In this document: piece after piece, positions 16,669-25,841 of the stretch | Numbering within the stretch: the stretch's first letter is position 1 | How the letters are laid out: each line of letters starts with the position of its first letter | Origin: an uncultured Bacillota bacterium | GTDB taxonomy: Bacteria > Bacillota_I > Bacilli_A > RFN20 > CAG-631 | NCBI GenBank assembly: GCA_902491575.1 | Contig: CABUID010000001.1 | Location: 235,271-299,270, forward strand | Direction: 5' to 3' | Length of the DNA: 64,000 bases | The notes under the pieces: model-generated | The model's input: the letters and a program-made list of their open reading frames with translations, nothing else | The model's database searches: none | Told to the model about the DNA's origin: nothing | Position numbers and translations under genes: made by a program

Positions 16669-17712
16669 ATGGCAAATGAAAAAGTTGTTCGTGTTGCAAT
16701 TAACGGATTCGGAAGAATTGGTCGATTAGCATTTAGACAAATGTTTAATGCAAAAGGTTATAAAGTTGTAGCAATTAACGATTTAACATCTCCTAAGATG
16801 TTAGCACACTTATTAAAGTATGATTCAGCACAAGGAAAATATGCTCTTGCTGATACTGTAAAATGTTCAGACGAAGGTGAAGAACAAGGTTGGATTGAAG
16901 TAGCTGGAAGGAAAATTAATATTTATGCTGAAAAAGATGCAGCAAATTGTCCTTGGAAAAAACTTAAAGTCGATGTAGTTTTAGAATGTACAGGCTTTTA
17001 TTGCTCTAAAGATAAATCAATGGCACATATTAAAGCTGGTGCAAAAAAAGTTGTAATTTCAGCTCCTGCTGGAAAAGATTTAAAGACAGTTGTTTTCAAT
17101 GTTAATCATGAAACTTTAACAGCTGATGATCAAATCATTTCTGCAGCTTCTTGTACTACAAATTGTTTAGCTCCTATGGCTAAAGCTTTAAATGATTTAT
17201 CTCCAGTTCAATCAGGTATTATGACAACAGTTCATGCTTACACTGGTGACCAAATGGTACTTGATGGACCACATAGAAAAGGCGATTTAAGAAGAGCTAG
17301 AGCAGCTGCATGTTCCATCGTTCCAAATTCAACTGGTGCTGCAAAAGCTATCGGTCTAGTTATTCCAGAATTGAATGGTAAATTAATTGGTTCTGCACAA
17401 CGTGTACCAGTTCCTACAGGTTCTACAACTATTTTAGTTGCTGTTGTAAAATCAGATAAAGATTTAACAGCTGATGTTATCAATGCTTATATGAAATCTG
17501 TATCCAATGAATCTTATGGATATACAGAAGAACCATTAGTATCTTCTGATATTATTGGAAGCACATTTGGTTCTATCTTTGATGCAACACAAACTATGGT
17601 TATTAGTTTAGGAAATGGTTTATATCAAGTACAAGTTGTAGCATGGTATGATAATGAAAATTCATACACTTCTCAAATGGTTCGTACAATTAAATACTTT
17701 TCAAACATTTAA
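16669..17712 (+). CDS. gapA: Glyceraldehyde-3-phosphate dehydrogenase
   Basis: 347 residues; makes 1,3-bisphosphoglycerate with NAD+ in glycolysis. NGFGRIGRLAFRQ is the dinucleotide loop, INDLT has Asp38 where NAD-preferring enzymes have it, and the catalytic Cys162 sits in SAASCTTNCLAP. GGAGGA precedes the start. It is a single-gene unit with its own promoter and a long terminator hairpin, as expected for a highly expressed gene. Confidence 0.97.
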   Translation: MANEKVVRVAINGFGRIGRLAFRQMFNAKGYKVVAINDLTSPKMLAHLLKYDSAQGKYALADTVKCSDEGEEQGWIEVAGRKINIYAEKDAANCPWKKLKVDVVLECTGFYCSKDKSMAHIKAGAKKVVISAPAGKDLKTVVFNVNHETLTADDQIISAASCTTNCLAPMAKALNDLSPVQSGIMTTVHAYTGDQMVLDGPHRKGDLRRARAAACSIVPNSTGAAKAIGLVIPELNGKLIGSAQRVPVPTGSTTILVAVVKSDKDLTADVINAYMKSVSNESYGYTEEPLVSSDIIGSTFGSIFDATQTMVISLGNGLYQVQVVAWYDNENSYTSQMVRTIKYFSNI

Positions 17713-17731
17713 TCATTGAATAGGATAGTTT

Positions 17732-17765
17732 AAAGATTGTTATTTAGTAAATAACAATCTTTTTT
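17732..17765 (+). terminator. Intrinsic terminator of gapA
   Basis: A near-perfect 14-bp stem (AAAGATTGTTATTT with its complement, 17732-17763) with a very small loop, followed by T residues. Confidence 0.85.
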
Positions 17766-17808
17766 CCTATTTTTGTCAAAATCTAAGTCGCTTTCAATGA
17801 TTTAAAAC

Positions 17809-17837
17809 TTTACAAATATTAAAATATATAGTATTTT
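17809..17837 (+). promoter_or_regulatory. Possible promoter of the zinc-ribbon membrane protein gene
   Basis: TTTACA at 17809-17814, a 17-bp spacer and TATTTT at 17832-17837. Confidence 0.4.
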
Positions 17838-17868
17838 AATAAATAGATAATAAAAAGGAAGATGAAAA

Positions 17869-19245
17869 ATGATTTACAAAACAGAAAAAATGGATGAGAA
17901 AAACGATAAAGTTATTTTTTGTCCACGTTGTCATCAAAAAATGAATGCAAAAGATAAATATTGTAAATCATGCAATTATGTTCTTAAAAGAGATAATTCT
18001 TTAATTCAAAGGGCAAAATTGCGATTTGGTAAAGAAAAAGCAAGTGAAGTGATAGCAGGAGATGATTACAAACAAGAAAATACAATTCAAATTCATTCTC
18101 TTCGAAAATTTTATTACTTGTTTTATCTTTTGGTTGGAGTTTTAAGTGTTTTCATGCTCTTTCTTCCTTTATTTTCTTCTAATAATATTTATACAAATAG
18201 TGTTGAAATTTCAAAAATGTATGGTTTTACGATCGATGAAGCATTTACTTTAAAATCGGGTTCGAATTTATTTACCATCATCCAAACCATTTCAAAATAT
18301 GCTAAAAGCAATCCACACATATTAAATCCTTCTTATTTCATGTATGGTTATGAATTTTTAGTTTTAATTGCGACTTTTATGATTGTTTTATTAGGTATTG
18401 TTTTGATTGTTTTATCGGTTCGGGGTTTTTATTTAAACCAACCAAATAAATTTTTAAAAAAAATTGTTGGAATTATTCTTGTTATTTCTATGTTAATGTT
18501 ATTTGCATTGAATTGTTATGGAATAGGACCAATATTATTAGTTATTGCCAATTTTGGTTGCTTAATTTTCCTTTATATTGGAGAATTGATTTCGAAAGAG
18601 AAAGAATTTGTATTAAAACATTTAATTCATAAGTCAATTTGTTTTTCATTATTAATCTTATTATTGAGTTTATCTAATTTTGGATTGGTTAATTTAAATG
18701 TAACGGTTGGAGCGAATTTATATAACTTTAACGCAGTAAGTAATTCTGGGATGAATCTAGTACCTTATAATACAACTTGTAAGGGTTTATTTTTAGACTT
18801 TATGCAATTTGTTCAATCTTCTAGTGGGGATGATCATTTTACAAGAGTCGCTTTTAGGTTGAATATTTTATCTTTTGTCTTTCATGCGATTTATTTGTTT
18901 TTTACGATTGCTGCATGTGTAAGTTTATTAAAGAGTTTATCCAAACAAAGTATGCGTTTCCCAATCATTCAAATCATTTTATCTACCGTTGGATTTTATG
19001 GTTTTTGTGGCACATTGATTGTATTTAATAAGTTAATTAATGAAGCGGCTTTAAATGAATATATTAATTATATTGGACTTGTGAATTATAATCAGTTATC
19101 GGCGATAGAACAAAGTAATATTCAAAATGCAAATAGTGTATTCTTTTTAAGACCGGGTTTCATTATTTCAATGGTATTATATTTACCTGTTTGCATCTAT
19201 ACTTTAATCGCACGAAAAATTTGCTTTAAGAAAACATTTTATTAA
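17869..19245 (+). CDS. Membrane protein with N-terminal zinc ribbon, function unknown
   Basis: 458 residues. An N-terminal four-cysteine ribbon (CPRC at 18-21 and CKSC at 32-35) is followed by a basic linker and then about eight hydrophobic helices between residues 80 and 450, with a long loop around 280-320. I do not recognise a family for the membrane part. The layout resembles the many Bacillota zinc-ribbon membrane proteins of unknown role. It precedes ppa by 20 nt and is probably co-transcribed with it. Confidence 0.6.
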   Translation: MIYKTEKMDEKNDKVIFCPRCHQKMNAKDKYCKSCNYVLKRDNSLIQRAKLRFGKEKASEVIAGDDYKQENTIQIHSLRKFYYLFYLLVGVLSVFMLFLPLFSSNNIYTNSVEISKMYGFTIDEAFTLKSGSNLFTIIQTISKYAKSNPHILNPSYFMYGYEFLVLIATFMIVLLGIVLIVLSVRGFYLNQPNKFLKKIVGIILVISMLMLFALNCYGIGPILLVIANFGCLIFLYIGELISKEKEFVLKHLIHKSICFSLLILLLSLSNFGLVNLNVTVGANLYNFNAVSNSGMNLVPYNTTCKGLFLDFMQFVQSSSGDDHFTRVAFRLNILSFVFHAIYLFFTIAACVSLLKSLSKQSMRFPIIQIILSTVGFYGFCGTLIVFNKLINEAALNEYINYIGLVNYNQLSAIEQSNIQNANSVFFLRPGFIISMVLYLPVCIYTLIARKICFKKTFY

Positions 19246-19265
19246 AGAATTAAGGAGAGAAAAAA

Positions 19266-19799
19266 ATGAATATTTGGCATTCTATGGATTATCGAAGAAT
19301 TACTAGTGAACGTTTTTTTGCTTGTGTTGAGATTTCTTCTGGTAGTCGTAATAAATATGAATTAGACAAAGAAACAGGTTTGTTAAAGTTAGATAGAATT
19401 TTATATACTTCGACACATTATCCTGCAAACTATGGTTTTATACCAAAAACATATGCAGAAGATAATGATCCACTTGATGTATTAATATTATGTACTGAGT
19501 CGATTATTCCTTTAACAATTGTAGAGTGTAAACCCATTGGTGTTATGCATATGATTGATAATGGTCAGCCAGATGATAAAATTATTGCCGTTTGTTTAAA
19601 TGATCCATTTTATAAAGATTATGAATCGATTAAAGACTTGCCGGCGCATGTTAGTGATGAAATTAAACATTTCTTTACTGTTTATAAGACTTTAGAAGGT
19701 AAAGAGACTAAGGTAGATAACGAGCTGGAAGATGCACAATCTGCCAAAAATGTCATTAATGAATCTATAAAACGTTATAGAGAAAAATTTGAAAAGTAG
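19266..19799 (+). CDS. ppa: Inorganic pyrophosphatase, family I
   Basis: 177 residues; hydrolyses pyrophosphate released by biosynthesis. It has the family I residues: ISSGSRNKYE, HYPANYGFIPKTYAEDNDPLDVLIL (the metal-binding aspartate block, split here across about 60-84) and the later DDKIIAV. Bacilli often use the unrelated family II enzyme, so family I here is worth noting. AAGGAGAG lies upstream of the ATG. Confidence 0.94.
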   Translation: MNIWHSMDYRRITSERFFACVEISSGSRNKYELDKETGLLKLDRILYTSTHYPANYGFIPKTYAEDNDPLDVLILCTESIIPLTIVECKPIGVMHMIDNGQPDDKIIAVCLNDPFYKDYESIKDLPAHVSDEIKHFFTVYKTLEGKETKVDNELEDAQSAKNVINESIKRYREKFEK

Positions 19800-19820
19800 T
19801 TTTAGAAACTGCTTTTTTTT
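19794..19820 (+). terminator. Intrinsic terminator of ppa
   Basis: AGTAGTTT pairs with AAACTGCT (one G-T pair) around a 3-nt loop, then eight T. The left arm includes the ppa stop codon. Confidence 0.75.
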
Positions 19821-19821
19821 C

Positions 19822-19848
19822 TTGACAAAGTAATAAAATAGATATAAT
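19822..19848 (+). promoter_or_regulatory. Promoter of the ArsR/P-type ATPase operon
   Basis: Consensus TTGACA (19822-19827) and TATAAT (19843-19848) hexamers but with only a 15-bp spacer, which would weaken the promoter. SmtB/MerR-type metal operons sometimes use suboptimal spacing, but this is a simple repressor arrangement. Confidence 0.65.
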
Positions 19849-19852
19849 ATGA

Positions 19853-19876
19853 ATATGTGAACAATTACTCACATAT
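19853..19876. promoter_or_regulatory. ArsR/SmtB-type operator
   Basis: An imperfect inverted repeat with 12-nt arms: ATATGTGAACAA and TTACTCACATAT match at 10 of 12 positions. It lies at the expected transcription start, directly before the ArsR-family gene. Confidence 0.7.
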
Positions 19877-19896
19877 AATAAGTTAGGAGAAGGTTT

Positions 19897-20238
19897 ATGG
19901 AAAAGCATATTCATCATATTGATAAGAATAAAATGGATAAAATAAAGAATTTAGAAGTAGAAGTTATTGAAGAAATGGCTGTTTTATATAAAATGTTTTC
20001 TGATCCGACAAGATTAAAAATTATGCAAGTATTACAAGAAAATGAACTAAATGTTTGTGAAATTGCCTATTTGTTAAATATGACTCATTCTGCAATTTCA
20101 CATCAATTAGCTACTTTGAAAATGACAAATTTAGTTAAATCACGGAAAAATGGCAAAGAAGTTTATTATTCTTTAGCAGATGAGCATGTTTCCTTAATTA
20201 TTTCAGTTGGAAAAGAACATATTTTGGAGGAAAAATAA
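19897..20238 (+). CDS. ArsR/SmtB-family zinc-responsive repressor
   Basis: 113 residues. A winged-helix repressor that leaves DNA on metal binding: the recognition helix is MTHSAISHQLATLK (62-75). In the last helix Asp95, His97, His108 and Glu111 have exactly the spacing of the alpha-5 zinc site of SmtB (D-x-H, 11 residues, H-x-x-E). The alpha-3 Cys54 (NVCE) is present, but no cysteine pair marks a CadC-type site. It is followed 1 nt later by the metal ATPase gene it should control. Confidence 0.88.
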   Translation: MEKHIHHIDKNKMDKIKNLEVEVIEEMAVLYKMFSDPTRLKIMQVLQENELNVCEIAYLLNMTHSAISHQLATLKMTNLVKSRKNGKEVYYSLADEHVSLIISVGKEHILEEK

Positions 20239-20239
20239 T

Positions 20240-22192
20240 ATGAAAAAACATCAAAAACAAATTCATGAATCGACACATTGTTGTCATGAGCAACATCACC
20301 ATGAAGAAGATTGTTGTCATCATCATCATGAAGAACACGGGAAGAAAGAAAGTATCTTATTATTAGGGAGAGTTTTATTGACGATTACTTTTTTAGTTTT
20401 ATCCTTTTTTGTAAAAGATGTATTGCAGATAATTCTCTTATCCTTATCTTATTTGATGATTAGCTATGATGTTTTATATCGAGCGATTATAAATATTATT
20501 CATGGGGAGTTTTTTGATGAAAACTTTTTAATGGGACTTGCCTCATTAACAGCTTTAATCGTATCTTTCGTTCGTCCTCAGGCAGGAATTGATGGTTATG
20601 ATGGGGTACTTGTTATTCTTTTATACCAAATCGGTGAATTCTTACAAGATTTAGCGGTAGATAAATCAAAGAAGTCAATTACCGACATGATGAAATTAGA
20701 TATTGATAAGGTTATTCGTATTAAAGATGATAATGAAGAAGTGATTGAAGGTAATGATATCGTCGTAGGAGATATATTGTTAATAAAGCCTGGAGAAAAA
20801 ATTCCTACGGACGGAATCGTTGTAAAAGGAAGTTCTTCGATAAATACTTCTTCATTAACAGGAGAAAGTAAACCAATGAATGTTTATGAACAAGATAAAG
20901 TATTATCTGGTTGTATAAACAATGATGGTGTAATTTACATTCAAGCATTGACAACTATGGATAATTCGACTTCTTCTAAAGTAATGAAAGTGATTCAGGA
21001 AGCAAGTAAAAACAAAGCAAAAAGTGAAAAATTTATCACAAAATTTGCTAAAGTTTATACGCCTATTGTTATTTTGATTTCTTTAATTGTTATTTTTATA
21101 ATACCTCTTTTTTTGGGATTTAAAGAATATTTTACAACCTATTTGTATAAAGGATTAGCGATTATGGTCATTTCTTGTCCATGCGCTTTGGTTATATCGA
21201 TTCCACTATCTTATTTTTTAGGAATAGGGAAAAGCGCTAAAAGTGCCATTTTGGTTAAAGGGTCAAATTATTTAGAAATACTATCAAAAGTAGATTTAAT
21301 AGCCTTTGATAAGACAGGAACTTTAACAAAAGGAATTTTTTCTGTTAGTATGGTTCATTCCAATAATGAAAAACTTATGGGTGACATATTATATTCTTGC
21401 GAAAAGAAATTTACTCATCCTATCGCAAAATCGATTACGGATTATTATCAAAACAAAGCACAAGAAATTGAAGTTTTCAATATCAAAAACATTCCAGGAT
21501 ATGGAATAACAGGTACCTATGATAATCAAAGTGTTTACATCGGAAACGAAAAATTACTAAAAGAAAAAAAGATAATTTTTGATAAAGTAGAGAGTTTTGG
21601 AACCATTATTTATGTAGCCTTTAAAGATGAATTACTAGGTTATGTATTGATAGAAGATACATTAAAAGAAGATGCTTTTTCATCCATTTCTAACCTTAAT
21701 AAGCATTATCAACTTGCTTTAATTAGTGGTGATAATGAACAAATCGTAAAAAAAGTATCCAATGAACTTGGTATTAAAGATTATTATTCTGAAACATTGC
21801 CTGAAGAGAAAGTGAAGATTATCAATCATTTAAAAGAAACCAATATGGTAGCTTATGTGGGAGATGGAATAAACGATGCTGCGTGCCTTCTTAATGCCAA
21901 TTGTGGAATTGCTATGAAATCATTAGGATCGGATATTGCTGTTACTGCTAGTGATGTTGTCATTATGGATGATAAAATTTCGTCGGTCAATAATGCAATT
22001 TCTATTTCAAAGAAGACAATGAAAATTGTTATTGAAAACATTATTTTTTCTATATTTGTTAAAGTCTTAGTTATGGTTTTAGCAATGTTTATTTATTTGC
22101 CAATGTGGGTTGCTATTATTGCCGATGTTGGGGTTTGTATTTTAGCTATTCTTAATTCTTTAAGAATCATGTATGGAAAGAATAACGCTTAA
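20240..22192 (+). CDS. P1B-type Zn/Cd-exporting ATPase with His-rich N-terminus
   Basis: 650 residues. It pumps divalent metal out of the cytoplasm. Motifs: membrane CPC at 313-315, DKTGT phosphorylation site at 357-361, the HP pair in THPIAKS, GDGINDA, and a last helix with ADVGV, typical of the P1B-2 (Zn/Cd/Pb) class. Instead of a ferredoxin-like HMA domain it begins with about 35 residues of HCC and HHH clusters. The ATG at 20240 has GGAGG 9 nt upstream. It is co-transcribed with the ArsR repressor. Confidence 0.92.
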   Translation: MKKHQKQIHESTHCCHEQHHHEEDCCHHHHEEHGKKESILLLGRVLLTITFLVLSFFVKDVLQIILLSLSYLMISYDVLYRAIINIIHGEFFDENFLMGLASLTALIVSFVRPQAGIDGYDGVLVILLYQIGEFLQDLAVDKSKKSITDMMKLDIDKVIRIKDDNEEVIEGNDIVVGDILLIKPGEKIPTDGIVVKGSSSINTSSLTGESKPMNVYEQDKVLSGCINNDGVIYIQALTTMDNSTSSKVMKVIQEASKNKAKSEKFITKFAKVYTPIVILISLIVIFIIPLFLGFKEYFTTYLYKGLAIMVISCPCALVISIPLSYFLGIGKSAKSAILVKGSNYLEILSKVDLIAFDKTGTLTKGIFSVSMVHSNNEKLMGDILYSCEKKFTHPIAKSITDYYQNKAQEIEVFNIKNIPGYGITGTYDNQSVYIGNEKLLKEKKIIFDKVESFGTIIYVAFKDELLGYVLIEDTLKEDAFSSISNLNKHYQLALISGDNEQIVKKVSNELGIKDYYSETLPEEKVKIINHLKETNMVAYVGDGINDAACLLNANCGIAMKSLGSDIAVTASDVVIMDDKISSVNNAISISKKTMKIVIENIIFSIFVKVLVMVLAMFIYLPMWVAIIADVGVCILAILNSLRIMYGKNNA

Positions 22193-22221
22193 ATTGTATA
22201 ATAGTAATGGGAGGTCATAAT

Positions 22222-22833
22222 ATGGACTTAATAGATAAGAAAATAATGGATTATATTAATGAGGTAGACTCTATTTCTCCAGCACCTGGAGGTGGAAGTG
22301 TTGCTTCACTTGTAGGTGCTTTGGGAGTATCTTTAGCCAAAATGTTAGGACATTTTTCGATTGATAAAAAGAAATTTAAAGAGGCCAATGAAAAAAAAAG
22401 AAATCAATTTATTCTTTCATTGAAAGAGTTAGATTATTATAAAGATTTATTGATTAAGGGCGTGGATGATGATGCGATTTCTTATCATGCCGTTATGATG
22501 GCTTTTAAAAGTAAAGATGCACAAGCTATTCAAAACGCATTAAATACATCTGCTATGATTGCTTTTGAGATGCAAGAAGCTTCTTATAAAGCTTTACAAT
22601 ATTCAGAAAAATTAATAGAACTTGGAAATAAAAATTTGTATTCTGATTTGATTTCAAGTGCCATCCTTCTTCATAGTTGCAATGAAATGGCAGCATTAAA
22701 TGTTAAGGCAAATGCAAATTCTTTAGTCGATGAAGAACTTAAAAATAAATATATCCAAGATAGTTTACAATTTATTTTAAAATCAAGAAAAATGAAAAAT
22801 AAAATTTTAAAAGAAATTGAAAATATGAATTAG
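22222..22833 (+). CDS. Formiminotetrahydrofolate cyclodeaminase-family protein
   Basis: About 203 residues, an all-helical FTCD C-terminal-type domain. The signature PAPGGGSVASLVGALG is near residue 18. In full pathways this domain converts 5-formimino-THF to 5,10-methenyl-THF during histidine or glycine-type degradation; stand-alone copies are common in Bacillota. The ATG at 22222 is used because GGGAGGT lies upstream; an ATG at 22207 overlaps that ribosome site. No histidine-degradation genes are adjacent. Confidence 0.82.
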   Translation: MDLIDKKIMDYINEVDSISPAPGGGSVASLVGALGVSLAKMLGHFSIDKKKFKEANEKKRNQFILSLKELDYYKDLLIKGVDDDAISYHAVMMAFKSKDAQAIQNALNTSAMIAFEMQEASYKALQYSEKLIELGNKNLYSDLISSAILLHSCNEMAALNVKANANSLVDEELKNKYIQDSLQFILKSRKMKNKILKEIENMN

Positions 22834-22865
22834 AAAACTTACCTTAAAAAAGTAAGTTTTTTTTT
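22834..22865 (+). terminator. Intrinsic terminator after the cyclodeaminase-family gene
   Basis: AAAACTTAC (22834-22842) pairs with GTAAGTTTT (22852-22860), followed by a T-run. Confidence 0.85.
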
Positions 22866-22924
22866 ATTTAATATGAAGGAAATTTTAATAAAAAGAAATC
22901 AGTAAATATTTTTTTATTTTTTTA

Positions 22925-22953
22925 TTGCATTTTGTATATAGAGAGCATATAAT
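22925..22953 (+). promoter_or_regulatory. Promoter of the polyamine transport operon
   Basis: TTGCAT at 22925-22930, a 17-bp spacer and a perfect TATAAT at 22948-22953. Confidence 0.7.
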
Positions 22954-22962
22954 TATGTCCGT

Positions 22963-23009
22963 GAAAGTTTTGTTAAAGTAAACTTTTCGTTTATTTTTAC
23001 TAAACGAAA
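22963..23009. promoter_or_regulatory. Two inverted repeats in the pot operon leader (candidate operators)
   Basis: First repeat: GAAAGTTT (22963-22970) with AAACTTTTC (22980-22988), one extra base in the second arm. Second repeat: TTTCGTTTA (22985-22993) with its exact complement TAAACGAAA (23001-23009), spaced by 7 nt. Both lie between the -10 and the start codon of the XRE-cupin gene and may be its autoregulatory sites or a leader hairpin. Confidence 0.5.
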
Positions 23010-23025
23010 CAAGGAGAAAACTGCC

Positions 23026-23559
23026 ATGAATATTGGATCAAAAATCAAGACTCTTCGCATGATGAGTGGGATGACGCAAGGTGAACTAGCGGACAGGTGT
23101 GAATTGACAAAAGGATTTATTTCTCAACTTGAAAATAATAATAATGAACCTTCCATTTCAACATTACAAGATATTTTAATGGCTTTAGGTTCGAATTTAA
23201 AAGAATTTTTTTCGGAAGAGGAAGAAGAACAAGTAGTTTTTACAAAAAATGATTATTTTTCAACGGATAATGATACACATACGATTACATGGCTTGTACC
23301 GAATTCCCAAAAAAATGTCATGGAGCCCATTTTTGTAGAATTGAAGCCAGGATGTGTTTTGACAAAGGATATGCCTCATGAAGGGCAAGAGTTTGGTTAT
23401 GTTTTAAAAGGAAGAATTGTTGCAGTCATTGCAAATAAATCTTACAAGGTGAAAGCAGGAGAAACTTTTTATTATAATACCAATAAAGTTCACTATATTA
23501 AAAATGTTTCCAATGAAATCGCTAAAATTATTTGGATATCATGTCCACCAAATTTTTAA
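23026..23559 (+). CDS. XRE-family regulator with C-terminal cupin (polyamine operon)
   Basis: 177 residues: an HTH_3 domain (about 7-60, with MTQGELADRCELTKGFISQLE) and a cupin_2 domain (about 105-172, with PHEGQEFGYVLKG and AGETFYYN). Regulators of this plan, such as PuuR, sense small molecules in the cupin. It is the first gene of the potABCD operon, which ties it to polyamine control. The leader inverted repeats are candidate binding sites. Confidence 0.88.
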   Translation: MNIGSKIKTLRMMSGMTQGELADRCELTKGFISQLENNNNEPSISTLQDILMALGSNLKEFFSEEEEEQVVFTKNDYFSTDNDTHTITWLVPNSQKNVMEPIFVELKPGCVLTKDMPHEGQEFGYVLKGRIVAVIANKSYKVKAGETFYYNTNKVHYIKNVSNEIAKIIWISCPPNF

Positions 23560-23575
23560 TAAAGGAGTAATGAAC

Positions 23576-25060
23576 ATGGCTAAAAAGATTATTGAATTAA
23601 AACATGTATGTAAATCCTATGGGGATAATGTAATTATTGATGATTTAAATTTATATGTTAATAAAGGTGAGTTTGTAACTATTTTAGGTCCCTCAGGATG
23701 TGGGAAATCCACAACTTTAAGAATGGTGGCAGGATTTGATATTCCAACATCCGGTCAAATTTTATTAAATGGAGTAGATATCACTAAACTACCTCCATAT
23801 AAAAGACCTATCAATACTGTTTTTCAAAAATATGCTTTATTTCCTCATTTAGATGTTTATGATAATGTTGCATTTGGTTTAAAAATCAAAAAGATTCCTG
23901 ATGAAAATAAACCTGGGAAGTTTAGATATTTAACGCCTGAGGAAATTGACGAAAAAGTAATTAATGCCTTAAAAATAGTCGATTTAGAAGATTTTGAAAA
24001 TCGTGATATTTCTACTTTGTCAGGTGGACAACAACAACGTGTAGCCATTGCTAGAGCTATCGTTATGGAACCTGAAATTATTTTACTAGATGAACCTTTA
24101 GGCGCTTTGGATTTGAAAATGCGAAAAGATATGCAATTAGAATTAAAAGAAATGCATAAAAAATTAGGAATTACATTTATTTATGTAACGCATGACCAAG
24201 AAGAAGCATTAACGATGTCCGATACGATTGTCGTCATGAACGATGGTATTATTCAGCAAATAGGAAGACCCAATGAGATTTATGATGAACCAGCTAATGC
24301 CTTTGTAGCCGATTTTATTGGGGAATCCAACATCTATACTGGCACAATTATGGGACCAAAGAAGGTCAAATTTTTAAATTGTAACTTTGATTGTGTTGAC
24401 GATTTTGCTGCTGGAGAAAAAGTAGATGTAGTTGTTCGACCAGAAGATATTGATATTGTAGCAAAAAATACTGGCGCTTTAAATGCCGTAATTGATAGTC
24501 GAGTTTTTAAAGGGGTACATTATCAATATATTTTGAAAAAAGGGAAAGCAGAAATTGAAGTACAATCAACCGATAAATATAATGTTGGTGAAGAGGTTGG
24601 GATATTTATTGAACCCAATTTGATTCACATTATGAAAAAAGAAGTTACAACCAATATCTTTGAAGGATATATTGATAAAAATAATCATGTTTGCTTTGGT
24701 GATGGAGTGTTTGAGTGTGATGTGACGCAACTTTATCCAAATTCAATCGTTGATGAAGATGGATATTTAATTACTTCAGAAGGCGAACAGTTAGATTTAA
24801 CGGATAAAGAAGTTATGATTAACATCGCCTTTAATGATATAACATTAACTGATAATGAAGAAGATGGAATGGTTTATGGAGTAGTTATTTCATCGATTTA
24901 TAAAGGAGATCACTATCAAGTTATCATTCGTACAGATGAAAATGAAGAAGACTATATAATGGATACTGAATATACATACAATCAAAATGATCGTGTAGGT
25001 ATTATTATTCCAAGTGAAAAAATAAAATTAACTTTAAAGGAGCAAAATAATGTTAAATAG
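23576..25060 (+). CDS. potA: Spermidine/putrescine ABC transporter ATPase with duplicated TOBE region
   Basis: About 494 residues, clearly longer than the usual 350-380. Residues 1-245 are the ATPase: Walker A GPSGCGKST, signature LSGGQQQR and DEPLGALD. Residues 251-358 form the expected C-terminal TOBE-type region (YTGTI, VVRPEDI, VFKGVHYQY). Residues 359-494 repeat the same pattern (FEGYI, FNDITL, IYKGDHYQV, VGIIIPSEKI), so the regulatory domain appears tandemly duplicated. The ATG at 23576 has AAAGGAG 8 nt upstream. It overlaps potB by 11 nt. Confidence 0.93.
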   Translation: MAKKIIELKHVCKSYGDNVIIDDLNLYVNKGEFVTILGPSGCGKSTTLRMVAGFDIPTSGQILLNGVDITKLPPYKRPINTVFQKYALFPHLDVYDNVAFGLKIKKIPDENKPGKFRYLTPEEIDEKVINALKIVDLEDFENRDISTLSGGQQQRVAIARAIVMEPEIILLDEPLGALDLKMRKDMQLELKEMHKKLGITFIYVTHDQEEALTMSDTIVVMNDGIIQQIGRPNEIYDEPANAFVADFIGESNIYTGTIMGPKKVKFLNCNFDCVDDFAAGEKVDVVVRPEDIDIVAKNTGALNAVIDSRVFKGVHYQYILKKGKAEIEVQSTDKYNVGEEVGIFIEPNLIHIMKKEVTTNIFEGYIDKNNHVCFGDGVFECDVTQLYPNSIVDEDGYLITSEGEQLDLTDKEVMINIAFNDITLTDNEEDGMVYGVVISSIYKGDHYQVIIRTDENEEDYIMDTEYTYNQNDRVGIIIPSEKIKLTLKEQNNVK

Positions 25061-25841
25061 AAAACATTTTGCTATTCCGTACGCAATTTTTCTTCTTTCA
25101 TTTGTTTTAACTCCATTAGTCTTAATTGTTATTTATTCTTTTATGACACCTGATTGGCATTTGACTTTTCAAAATTATAAAACCATTTTTACTGCGGATA
25201 ATTTGAATACATTAGTTATTAGTTTGTTTATAGCGTTAATTACAACAGGTGTTTGTTTATTAATAGGTTATCCTTTAGCTTATTTATTAGCTAGCAAAAA
25301 TGTGAATAAATCAAAAGTATTAATCTATTTCTTTATAATGCCTATGTGGATTAATTTTGTATTGCGTAGTAATGCAACGAAAGAATTATTACAATTTATA
25401 GGATTAGAAGCTTCTACTACGACAGGCATGTATCTTTGTGTTTTTATAGCAATGGTTTATGATTACTTACCATTTGTTATTTTGCCTCTTTATTCCACAA
25501 TGCTAAAACTGGATAGAAGCATCATCGAAGCAGCAAGTGATTTAGGTGCTAAACCAACAACTGTTTTTGTAAAAACAATTATACCAATGACGATGCCAGG
25601 AATTGTTAGTGCTGCGACCATGGTATTTATGCCTTCGATGTGTTCTTATGTAATTACAGATGTATTTTCCAATGAAAAGCTTCAAATTATGGGAAATTTA
25701 ATTAACCAGTACTTCGGAGCAGCGCAATGGAATTATGGTTCTGCAGCTTCTATTGTTTTATTAATTATTTTATTTGTGTTAATGCATATTACAAATCACC
25801 AAAAAAATACAGATGAAAAGGTGGGTGGGCAAATATGGTAA
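25050..25841 (+). CDS. potB: Spermidine/putrescine ABC transporter permease PotB
   Basis: 263 residues with six membrane helices. The EAA loop that docks onto PotA is IIEAASDLGAKPTTVFVKTIIPMT. The start lies inside the last codons of potA with AAAGGAG upstream, and the stop overlaps the potC start by 7 nt. Confidence 0.93.
   Translation: MLNRKHFAIPYAIFLLSFVLTPLVLIVIYSFMTPDWHLTFQNYKTIFTADNLNTLVISLFIALITTGVCLLIGYPLAYLLASKNVNKSKVLIYFFIMPMWINFVLRSNATKELLQFIGLEASTTTGMYLCVFIAMVYDYLPFVILPLYSTMLKLDRSIIEAASDLGAKPTTVFVKTIIPMTMPGIVSAATMVFMPSMCSYVITDVFSNEKLQIMGNLINQYFGAAQWNYGSAASIVLLIILFVLMHITNHQKNTDEKVGGQIW

Noticed and set aside
17238..17483. Open frames opposite gapA and other well-identified genes
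   Set aside because: They are antisense shadows without ribosome sites or recognisable protein features.
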